64,000 nt of DNA from Lentisphaerales bacterium. Its GTDB lineage: Bacteria > Verrucomicrobiota > Lentisphaeria > Lentisphaerales > Lentisphaeraceae. Shown here piece after piece: positions 26,363 to 33,171 of this stretch. Below the pieces are notes generated by a model. It was not told the DNA's origin. It saw only the letters and a list, made by a program, of their open reading frames with translations, and did no database searches. The translations under genes and the position numbers were made by a program. Numbering within the stretch: position 1 is the first letter of the stretch; every line of letters starts with the position of its first letter. The stretch is from NCBI GenBank assembly GCA_022446985.1, contig JAKVBD010000013.1, positions 1 to 64,000 on the forward strand, read 5' to 3'.

Positions 26363-27033
26363 AAACTTTTACCACCTGTAGAAAGCATAAGTAGAGCATG
26401 GATAATACCAACGGCAATAGTACTGCCGCCTTTACGTCCACGTGTCAAAATGTAGTCGAGGTGTTCTTTTTCTTGAAGAACTTCTTCTTTGGATTCGACT
26501 GCAGAGATAAAGCCGACTGGAACACCGACAATAAGAGCAGGCTTGATACCCGTCTCACGGAATATCTTGACAACTTCAATCAAGGCAGTCGGAGCGTTTC
26601 CAACTGCAACAATAGATCCTTCTAACTTGCCAAGCTTATGTGCTTTTCGGATCGATTCTATAGCACGAGTCGAGTTGTTGGCTTTAGCAGTTGCTATCAC
26701 ATCTTCATCAGAGATGTATGAGTAAGCTTTACAACCATAAGCATCAAGACGAGCTTGATTGAGGCCAATCGTAATCATTTTGACATCGGCAATAATATTA
26801 CAGCCGTTTTGAAGAGCTTTAATTCCGGCATCTATGCCGTTTTCACTGATTTTTACCAGGTGCTTGTATTCAAAGTCTGCAGTTGAGTGAATCACCCGGC
26901 GAACGACTTCCCACTCGCGAGGGCCAAAATCATGGGGACCGACTTCGGCATCGATCACATCAAAACTACTACTTTCAATTTGACGACCAAGCTGGGTCAT
27001 CTGACGCATGTCTTTACTGTCTTCAGTACTCAT
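26359..27033 (-). CDS. cbiC: Precorrin-8X methylmutase CbiC/CobH
   Basis: Moves the methyl group from C-11 to C-12 to form hydrogenobyrinate or its cobalt form. 224 residues. REWEVVRRVIHSTADFEYK contains the catalytic His in the RVIHSTAD motif; CNIIADVKMITIGLNQARL, SIVAVGNAPTALIEV and VGVPVGFISAVESKE are also family signatures. It starts 3 bases after the cbiD stop and overlaps cobL by 4 bases. Confidence 0.97.
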   Translation of the reverse strand: MSTEDSKDMRQMTQLGRQIESSSFDVIDAEVGPHDFGPREWEVVRRVIHSTADFEYKHLVKISENGIDAGIKALQNGCNIIADVKMITIGLNQARLDAYGCKAYSYISDEDVIATAKANNSTRAIESIRKAHKLGKLEGSIVAVGNAPTALIEVVKIFRETGIKPALIVGVPVGFISAVESKEEVLQEKEHLDYILTRGRKGGSTIAVGIIHALLMLSTGGKSL

Positions 27034-27036
27034 AAT

Positions 27037-28851
27037 TTAACTCTTATATTTACCGAGAAGGCCACCTTCAAAGTCGACAAGGTAACAATCAATACTCAGT
27101 TCGTTTTTTATAAATGTTGATAAAGCTTGTGATACACGCTGACATAAGGCACTGCACAGTGTATCCAAACCATTTGCTTGAGCAATCTCCAACACATGGC
27201 GTGCGGTATTTGCCTTTAAAATTTCTTCTTTTACAGATTCCGTGGCGCCAAGCTCAGAGGCTATTTCAGCAAGTAATTCCATGTTGACACTCGAGCCAGC
27301 CTGGTGAGTCTGAGTTTTACCGTCAGCCATTTTCGATAGTTTACCGATCATACCAACGATAATAGCTTTTTTCAGTCCGGCTTTACTGACTGCTTTTAAA
27401 GAAGAACCAATGAAGTCACCAACCTGAATAAAAGCGACTTCTTTCAGCTCTGGTAAAAGTTGCATCGCATATTGTTCAGAACGACCACCAGTAGTCAAAA
27501 CAACTTCCTGACAGGAACTATGACCGGCAAGGTTTACTGCTTGAATGATACTGGCTCTGTAAGCAGCAGTAGAATAAGGACGGACTATACCTGTCGTTCC
27601 TAAGATGGATATACCACCGATCAGACCTAACCTTTCATTCATCGTTTCTTTCGCCATGCGTTGCCCACCTGGCACAGAAATCGTTACATCCGCACCACAA
27701 TAAGCACTGTCTTCCAACTCAAGCAGAACCATCTCGGTGATATTTTTTCGAGGAACAGGATTGATTGCAGGGCCACCTACTCCTAGTCCCAGGCCATCTT
27801 TAGTAACAGTAGCCACGCCATTTCCTCCATGGAGGGTGACGCCTTCAGGTTTGCTGAGCTTCACCGTGGCAGTCAATTCTGCTTTATCGGTACAATCTGG
27901 GTCATCACCAGCATCTTTTATTACGCTGCACGTCGCCGAACCGTCGTCATTAAACTGACTGACTTTGAGTTTAAAGGTGACCTTATTGCCATTTGGTAAT
28001 ATGGTTTCTATATCGTTCAAAGTCTTCTTTTGAACTAACATTTTGACGGCAGCTTTAGCGGCGGCGGCAGAACAGGCGCCAGTCGTAAAACCGGTTCTCA
28101 AATTTTTGGGGTCTTTAGCATCGACTTTCTTCTTTGGATTATTGAAAAACCAATCCATAGGAATGTCTTCGTCAATACCGGAGGCGTATAGGTCTTGTTG
28201 CAGATCTGGTAAAACATCGCCATCACCAGCTAAAACCGCATGTTTAAACTTTTGGGTTTCCAACAGCTTTTTTAAAATCGCCCGACATTGCTGGTTGCGA
28301 ATAGAAAAGCCGACTTTCGCAATAAACTCTTGTTGAATATCCCCACTAAAGTCACTTGGAAGAAGACTTTTAACTTGATCAATAGATAAAAAATCATCTT
28401 CGGAAGAACGGTACCATAAGATATGAGACTTTTGCAAAATTCCTTTGCAAGCAGCACCATTTAATAAGGCAATGACTGCAGTGATACCTGTATCCGTAAC
28501 AGCAAATAGGCTTTCATGTTCTGGCAGGAAATTTTCAAACTTTTTAGCACCCCAGGGGCCACTGAATTCTATATGATCTCCCAGCTTGGCAGTGTCCGTA
28601 AAAAACTCACTGCAAATACCGACTTTCCTGAAAGCGACAGAAAAGCTTGCTGGACCATCTTGCCCTGGCAAAAGCGTATACGAGCCCTTGGAGAACTTAT
28701 CTTCTCCAAGTTTAATTCCCGAATTTAAAATAATATACTGACCGCCAATATACTTCAGCGGCTCTTGATTGATCATTTTAAAATGAACGATGCGGGTGCC
28801 TTTTTGTCCGGCATCAAATCCGGTAATCTCAGCTGTATTTACTTTTGCCAT
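27037..28851 (-). CDS. cbiD: Ferredoxin-reductase-like domain fused to cobalt-precorrin-5B C1-methyltransferase CbiD
   Basis: Residues about 1-240 resemble a ferredoxin-NADP reductase/flavodoxin-reductase module: KYIGGQYIILN, KGSYTLLPGQD at the FAD-binding strand, HIEFSGPWG, TDTGITAVIALLNGAA at the nucleotide-binding loop and HAVLAGDGDVLPDL. Residues about 252-604 are a full CbiD: LRTGFTTGACSAAAAKAAV, CSVIKDAGDDPDCTDKAEL, GLGLGVGGPAINPVPRKNI, ILGTTGIVRPYSTAAYRASI and VLTTGGRSEQYAM. CbiD alone is about 350-380 residues, so the N-terminal half is an extra domain. CbiD is immediately followed in the pathway by precorrin-6A reduction, for which no other gene is seen here; the fused domain may do it. 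Confidence 0.95.
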   Translation of the reverse strand: MAKVNTAEITGFDAGQKGTRIVHFKMINQEPLKYIGGQYIILNSGIKLGEDKFSKGSYTLLPGQDGPASFSVAFRKVGICSEFFTDTAKLGDHIEFSGPWGAKKFENFLPEHESLFAVTDTGITAVIALLNGAACKGILQKSHILWYRSSEDDFLSIDQVKSLLPSDFSGDIQQEFIAKVGFSIRNQQCRAILKKLLETQKFKHAVLAGDGDVLPDLQQDLYASGIDEDIPMDWFFNNPKKKVDAKDPKNLRTGFTTGACSAAAAKAAVKMLVQKKTLNDIETILPNGNKVTFKLKVSQFNDDGSATCSVIKDAGDDPDCTDKAELTATVKLSKPEGVTLHGGNGVATVTKDGLGLGVGGPAINPVPRKNITEMVLLELEDSAYCGADVTISVPGGQRMAKETMNERLGLIGGISILGTTGIVRPYSTAAYRASIIQAVNLAGHSSCQEVVLTTGGRSEQYAMQLLPELKEVAFIQVGDFIGSSLKAVSKAGLKKAIIVGMIGKLSKMADGKTQTHQAGSSVNMELLAEIASELGATESVKEEILKANTARHVLEIAQANGLDTLCSALCQRVSQALSTFIKNELSIDCYLVDFEGGLLGKYKS

Positions 28852-28859
28852 AAGTCTAT

Positions 28860-29231
28860 TTATGCAGGATACAGTTCGTGCAGGTAGTGATGAACTTCAT
28901 CCAAATCGCTATATAGGTTCTCTAAGTTCTTATAGTATGAAGATAACTCTTGTTCTACCTTTTTCGTCAAAACAAGAAGAGAATTATAGTAAGCCAATTT
29001 AGGGTCATCAGCGGCAGTTTTAGAAACCATTTCCTGCAGGTCAACAAGTGAAACTGAAAAGAACTTTTGCAGTTTAGCCATATCTTCTGCCTGAGTCATT
29101 GATTTTAATGGACCCTCACAGTTTATGCGGTCTCCAAGTTCTTTGAGTTCGTGCTGTTTTTCAGCTTCATCTTCAATTCCCAAAACTTTCATAAGACCTA
29201 ATCTTAGAGCTGCTAATTCGTGGCAAGCCAT
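28860..29231 (-). CDS. DUF3209-type cobalamin-cluster protein
   Basis: 123 residues, mostly helical and acidic, without signal or membrane helix. The N-terminus CHELAALRLGLMKVLGIEDEAEKQHEL fits the DUF3209 family as I recall it (known from B12 gene clusters of cyanobacteria and haloarchaea, often beside CbiX). The first Cys-His-Glu and the C-terminal HHYLHELYP may bind a metal. It sits 28 bases after cbiX and 8 before cbiD, fitting a cobalt-handling or chelatase accessory role, which is inference. Confidence 0.8.
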   Translation of the reverse strand: MACHELAALRLGLMKVLGIEDEAEKQHELKELGDRINCEGPLKSMTQAEDMAKLQKFFSVSLVDLQEMVSKTAADDPKLAYYNSLLVLTKKVEQELSSYYKNLENLYSDLDEVHHYLHELYPA

Positions 29232-29259
29232 GTTTATTTCTCCATAATTTTTAAATTTT

Positions 29260-30450
29260 TTAAGACATTATATCATCGATCAGGCGAGGCACCAGTTTAT
29301 CGCCGATTAAGTGGGTCTCAACAAGCTCTTCTATATCATCCGCCTGTACTTCCTTATACCATATGCCATCTGGATAAACCGCCATGGTTGGACCTTCTCC
29401 ACAACGCCCCATGCAAGATGTCCTGGTGACGATAATTTCTTTATTTTTGCCACATTTTTTCAACTCATTGCGCAAGCACGCAAGTGTTTTAATCGCGCCT
29501 TTATCAACACAATCAACATTCCCGCAGACAAGCACATGCTTTTTAATCGGCTTATGGGTATGCTCTTGTGGCATCGCCTGGTTGTGAGTAAAAGTGTGGC
29601 GCTGACTCATAAGCAGGGCTTTTAATCCCCCCAGATGATCCTCTTGTTTGGGAAGAGGAACTCGATAACGACAGCCATCACATGCGAGATTATAAGATTT
29701 ATCCTCAGCTTGGCTTAAGCGATCAGTAATCGTTTCAAAAAGTAAATTGTGAGCTTCCAAAGGAGGCGCCATTTTTGCTTTTACCCATGGGAAGTCCCGG
29801 TTAAACTCCTCAACCTGCTGTTGAATTCGTTCTATAAGAACTCCAGTTAGCAGAAAATAAGGGATGACTAAGAGCTTTTTGGGTTTAATTCGCGCCATTA
29901 ATTCAAGAGCTTCTTGTAGTTTCGGCTCAGTTATCCCAATGAAACAAGGTAACACCCATTGAAAACCACGACCTTCTGAAAAACTGCGCGACTGTTTATA
30001 AAAGTCACTATTTGCATCTGGGTCACTTGAACCACGACCTATAAAAACAACGGCAGTATCGCTGTTGTCACTTGATTCAGAAAGGAGTCCGGTTTCTGTC
30101 CCCCTTAAAAAGGCCAATTGAGCCATTTTAGGATGAGGCCCCAGTACATCAGCTGCCTTGAAGTTAACATTTGGAAATTCTTTACGTACTTCATCGAGAA
30201 CAAGAGGAATGTCATTTTTGGCGTGGCCTGCTCTAAAGAGTAGCAGCGGCATCACTGTCACTTCACTCGATTCCTCTGCAGCTTGGCGAATAGCATCTCC
30301 CATGAATGGTTTAGCCAGCTCAATATAGCCATGATAAACTTTAACGTCTGGAGTAAAGTCCTGATAGGCCTCTACTAGAGCTTCGAAATTCTCATTTGAA
30401 TTTCCCCGGCGGCTACCATGACCAATAAAAACGACAGCTTTTTTGCTCAT
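29260..30450 (-). CDS. cbiX: Sirohydrochlorin cobaltochelatase CbiX, two-domain form with C-terminal [2Fe-2S] ferredoxin domain
   Basis: Inserts Co2+ into sirohydrochlorin. 396 residues. The first chelatase domain begins KAVVFIGHGSRRGNSNENFE with the catalytic His11 in GHGSR, and has VTVMPLLLFRAGHAKNDIP with a second His. The second, diverged domain begins AVVFIGRGSSDPDANSDFY (the metal His replaced by Arg) and has LLVIPYFLLTGVLIERI. The C-terminal ~95 residues form a thioredoxin-like [2Fe-2S] ferredoxin: HVLVCGNVDCVDKG and TRTSCMGRCGEGPTMAVYP. One half-site thus appears catalytic and the other structural. It overlaps the AAA ATPase gene by 4 bases. Confidence 0.95.
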   Translation of the reverse strand: MSKKAVVFIGHGSRRGNSNENFEALVEAYQDFTPDVKVYHGYIELAKPFMGDAIRQAAEESSEVTVMPLLLFRAGHAKNDIPLVLDEVRKEFPNVNFKAADVLGPHPKMAQLAFLRGTETGLLSESSDNSDTAVVFIGRGSSDPDANSDFYKQSRSFSEGRGFQWVLPCFIGITEPKLQEALELMARIKPKKLLVIPYFLLTGVLIERIQQQVEEFNRDFPWVKAKMAPPLEAHNLLFETITDRLSQAEDKSYNLACDGCRYRVPLPKQEDHLGGLKALLMSQRHTFTHNQAMPQEHTHKPIKKHVLVCGNVDCVDKGAIKTLACLRNELKKCGKNKEIIVTRTSCMGRCGEGPTMAVYPDGIWYKEVQADDIEELVETHLIGDKLVPRLIDDIMS

Positions 30451-31673
30451 GGATTTAACTCCTGTTGTTTTTCTAAAGAAAGATTAAACATCTCTGCTTT
30501 TTCGACATGACCGGCTGAGATGAACTTAGCCTGATCCTGCGTAGCTAAATCGCCCGCTGCTCTAATTAAGCCTCCAAGTTCGCGTAGTCGAACCGTTAAA
30601 AAGTTTTCTTTCTCTGCTCTCTCTGAAGCATCTTTTAAAACACTTTCTATGGCGCTTAAATCCAGGTGTGGAATTTTCTTGTCTCGTTGAACTTCCTGAG
30701 CCATAAATTGAATAAGTTTTTCGCGATTTTCTACAGTATCAGGCATTTCTGTAGAAGTGAAAATTTCATAACCATAACCGCGAATGCGAGATCGCAGGGC
30801 AACATGAATATTTTCAACATCTGGTAGATTTCCTGCCAGAACCAGATTGAAATCACAAGGAACAGGTTCTGACCTGACCATCATCCCACTGGAACCGGCA
30901 CTCCGGCCAATAATTGCCAATTCCTTATTTTGAATAGCACTCAGCAAACTTTGCTGCGACTCCAAAGAAAGGGTCGATATCTCGTCTAAAAAAAGAACAC
31001 CTTTATCCGCCCTGTGAACAGCTCCGGCTTCAAGTAATTTGTGAACTGGCGATTCCGCCCCACCTGATTGATAGGGGTCGTGTCGCACATCTCCGAGCAA
31101 GGCCCCTGATTGACTGCCGGTTGCATCTACGAAAGGAGCCTTAGCCCGATTGGCATTATTAACCAGAATTTTAGGGATTTTTATTGATCTGTGATTGAAA
31201 ACATATTTTCTGGCAAGGTAAATCATAAATAATACAAAAGCACCACCTAAAAGGATTGCTGGAGAGTCATGCTTTACCGCGAGAAACAAAGACAGGAAAA
31301 AAGTGGCTATGGCCAACACCCAGAGAATGAAATTTTCTGTGGAAAGAGCCTTGCGTTGAGCCGCACGAGCCAGATCAATCTTTGTCATGCCTTCACCGGC
31401 TTTTAATTGACATATCTTAGGCAGCAAAGGCTCTTCACTATTTTCATAGGAGATAATATCTGAAAGCTCGGGCTTTGAAAGAAGTTCAGCCAACGCTTGA
31501 CCAAGCATACTTTTACCGGTACCGGGATCACCAACGATGAGTAGAAAACGCTTTTGCTGGGCTGCCAAACGCACTACTTCTACAGCGTGATCCTGACCAA
31601 TTATCCGGTCTATAAGCTTGTCAGGAAGACATACATCAGCCGTAGACTCAATGATATTTCCCCTAAAGTTCAT
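30447..31673 (-). CDS. Membrane-anchored LonB-like AAA+ ATPase without protease domain
   Basis: 408 residues. Walker A GDPGTGKS at 48-55, Walker B VLFLDEIS at 226-233, and the segment ATGSQSGALLGDVRHDPYQSGG (184-205, quoted in part of the family form) typical of archaeal-type LonB. As in LonB, two membrane helices (about 114-132 and 138-154) interrupt the ATPase between Walker A and Walker B. The protein ends at the small helical lid domain; the Ser-Lys protease domain that normally follows is absent. It overlaps cbiX by 4 bases and abuts a membrane-anchored extracytoplasmic protein gene. Magnesium-chelatase ChlI-like ATPases are common in cobalamin loci, but the membrane insertion makes this one different. 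Confidence 0.9.
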   Translation of the reverse strand: MNFRGNIIESTADVCLPDKLIDRIIGQDHAVEVVRLAAQQKRFLLIVGDPGTGKSMLGQALAELLSKPELSDIISYENSEEPLLPKICQLKAGEGMTKIDLARAAQRKALSTENFILWVLAIATFFLSLFLAVKHDSPAILLGGAFVLFMIYLARKYVFNHRSIKIPKILVNNANRAKAPFVDATGSQSGALLGDVRHDPYQSGGAESPVHKLLEAGAVHRADKGVLFLDEISTLSLESQQSLLSAIQNKELAIIGRSAGSSGMMVRSEPVPCDFNLVLAGNLPDVENIHVALRSRIRGYGYEIFTSTEMPDTVENREKLIQFMAQEVQRDKKIPHLDLSAIESVLKDASERAEKENFLTVRLRELGGLIRAAGDLATQDQAKFISAGHVEKAEMFNLSLEKQQELNP

Positions 31674-32264
31674 TTATTCTGGTCTTCCTGAAGCCATTTT
31701 AACTGAAATGGTGTAACCTGCGACCATAAATGCCGCACAAATTACTAAAAGTAGAATCATCGTTTTGATGACAACTCCGGCAGGCGGATCAATGCCTTCG
31801 ACACCAACAATCATTTCTGCTTTAATTGGCTTAAAAAGACCCTGCGTTTTAGGTAGAGCCTTAACAGTTACCATGTGCTCGGCGCCATCAAAAAACTGTT
31901 GTCCCCATGAAGCTTTGCCTTGTGGAGCATAGATCTGGGTTTTAAAGACTTCTTTGTCATCTTCTATATGAACAAAACTTACTTCATAGATGACATCCTT
32001 TTGCAAAGCGGCATCATTTTTAAGTTGGAACTCCAAATAGGCCATATCACCAACGCGAGCTTCCCAGACTTCATCTGTATCTTCAGTTCCCAAAGCATTG
32101 GCTACATTATTTTGACCACTAATTTCAGCCTGTGGTATAAGCCTGAGCGACAAGCTAACAGGGCCTTCTTTTTCTAAAACAATATCTTTTGGAGTCAGAT
32201 CACTAGGTGCATCAGCAAGAGCTATGTTTAGCAATAGAGCCGTAAGAATAATAAAACGTTTCAT
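31674..32264 (-). CDS. Extracytoplasmic protein with C-terminal membrane anchor (cobalt-locus component)
   Basis: 196 residues: signal peptide (KRFIILTALLLNIALADA), an extracytoplasmic beta-rich domain (about 20-155) and a C-terminal transmembrane helix (KTMILLLVICAAFMVAGYTI) followed by a short cytoplasmic tail. The segment FFDGAEHMVTVKALP may carry metal ligands. No family recognised with confidence; the topology recalls small extracytoplasmic subunits of Ni/Co uptake systems. Stop codon directly precedes the AAA ATPase start; its own start overlaps the upstream gene by 4 bases. Confidence 0.8.
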   Translation of the reverse strand: MKRFIILTALLLNIALADAPSDLTPKDIVLEKEGPVSLSLRLIPQAEISGQNNVANALGTEDTDEVWEARVGDMAYLEFQLKNDAALQKDVIYEVSFVHIEDDKEVFKTQIYAPQGKASWGQQFFDGAEHMVTVKALPKTQGLFKPIKAEMIVGVEGIDPPAGVVIKTMILLLVICAAFMVAGYTISVKMASGRPE

Positions 32265-32764
32265 CCTTCCATCTCCAAAGATTGAGCTGCTGCTTTCGAA
32301 TAGGCACCTTTACCAATCACCAAACCTGATATAAGGCCAAATATTGCCAGTATGAAGACCAATATGGTAAAGTTCATAACTTCCGATGAATTTTCATTTA
32401 GCGAAAAGGACTCTTCTTGAACGTAATCTCCAGAAGTTAATTTTAGACGGTATTCACCGCGAATGGGGTAAAGATAATCTAATTCATAGTTGTCAGCTTC
32501 AGTGTATACAGTGCTATCTATAAGCTTTGTACCTTCAACAATCGGAAAATCAGTCGAAATGAAAGATTGTTTCGGAGGACACCAAAGTTCTATTCTTAAT
32601 TTTTGATTACGCAGCTTTTCAGGGAGTTTAAAGCGCAGTTTAGCAACTGTGACATCTGGGCCGATTTCATCGAAAGCCGGTTCAGAAGTAACTTCGATTT
32701 TTTCCTGGGCACTCAAAAGGGTGGCACTTAGCATAAGAACCAGACTAAAAAACAAATATTTCAT
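32261..32764 (-). CDS. Second extracytoplasmic protein with C-terminal membrane anchor
   Basis: 167 residues: signal peptide (KYLFFSLVLMLSATLLSA), an Ig-like beta domain (about 20-125; LRFKLPEKLRNQKLRIELWC, YLYPIRGEYRLKLTSGD) and a C-terminal helix (MNFTILVFILAIFGLISGLVI). Same architecture as its downstream neighbour but not obviously similar in sequence. It lies 12 bases after cbtB. With CbtB, the neighbour and the AAA ATPase it forms a four-gene membrane block at the head of the riboswitch-controlled operon. Confidence 0.8.
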   Translation of the reverse strand: MKYLFFSLVLMLSATLLSAQEKIEVTSEPAFDEIGPDVTVAKLRFKLPEKLRNQKLRIELWCPPKQSFISTDFPIVEGTKLIDSTVYTEADNYELDYLYPIRGEYRLKLTSGDYVQEESFSLNENSSEVMNFTILVFILAIFGLISGLVIGKGAYSKAAAQSLEMEG

Positions 32765-32776
32765 AGGACAGCCTCT

Positions 32777-32980
32777 CTAGTGGCACGGTATGAGCATTAG
32801 CCCATGGCGCAGCTCATGAAAGTAATCGTGAATATTTGGCGTCGTTGAAAAAAAGACGGTATATAGAACTATGCCGACTATACTCAATAAGATGAGAGCT
32901 TGTGTCGCAAGCGACAAATTAAGCGTCTGGCTTAATTTAATATGTCGTTTTGCTTGCTTTAAAACGTGTTTGTTGTTCAT
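32777..32980 (-). CDS. cbtB: CbtB-type cobalt transporter subunit
   Basis: Small single-helix membrane protein whose C-terminus HDYFHELRHGLMLIPCH matches the His-rich CbtB signature (H-x3-H-x2-RH...PCH). The helix is ATQALILLSIVGIVLYTVFF. Two ATGs are adjacent; the second (32978-32980) is preferred because AGGA lies 5 bases upstream. CbtB is a predicted cobalt-uptake subunit found behind cobalamin riboswitches, usually with the five-helix CbtA. No CbtA is present next to it here. It is the first gene after the riboswitch. Confidence 0.85.
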   Translation of the reverse strand: MNNKHVLKQAKRHIKLSQTLNLSLATQALILLSIVGIVLYTVFFSTTPNIHDYFHELRHGLMLIPCH

Positions 32981-33022
32981 CATTTTCCTGTTTGTTTTCT
33001 ATTTCTTATACATGAACAGGTG

Positions 33023-33058
33023 ATGAAAAAGATTTTTCATTGTCCTGCCGACCGCAGG
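33023..33058 (-). promoter_or_regulatory. Hairpins in the riboswitch expression platform
   Basis: Two inverted repeats lie between the riboswitch core and cbtB: CCTGC-GGTCG-GCAGG (33058-33044, minus sense) and the A/T-rich ATGAAAAA-TC-TTTTTCAT (33040-33023). The first may be the peripheral stem whose loop contacts the aptamer; the second may be part of an anti-terminator or ribosome-site switch. No long U-run follows, so translational control seems more likely than termination. Structure not computed. Confidence 0.5.
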
Positions 33059-33170
33059 CGCCTCTCGGACTTTTCAGTATCTGACTCACAAAATTACTTT
33101 TGCTCACAGTGGCGGGGCCGTTCCAGAATTTCACTGGATTCCTGTTATGTATCTGGCAATATGCGCAAGC
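33055..33170 (-). promoter_or_regulatory. Cobalamin (B12) riboswitch upstream of cbtB operon
   Basis: On the minus strand the core reads GGAATCCAGTGAAATTCTGG, then AACGGCCCCGCCACTGTGAGC, with the B12 box GCCACTG at 33113-33107, and later GTCAGATAC at 33086-33078. These are the conserved elements of the AdoCbl riboswitch. It begins almost at the cbiA stop codon (33172-33174) and precedes cbtB by about 75 bases. It should switch off the 20-gene operon when B12 is plentiful. Confidence 0.93.
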
Positions 33171-33171
33171 T

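Noticed and set aside
30447-31673. Cobaltochelatase subunit CobS or ChlI
   Set aside because: The membrane insertion and the SQSGALLGDVRHDP segment are LonB-like, and no CobN/ChlH partner is present; CbiX is the chelatase here.
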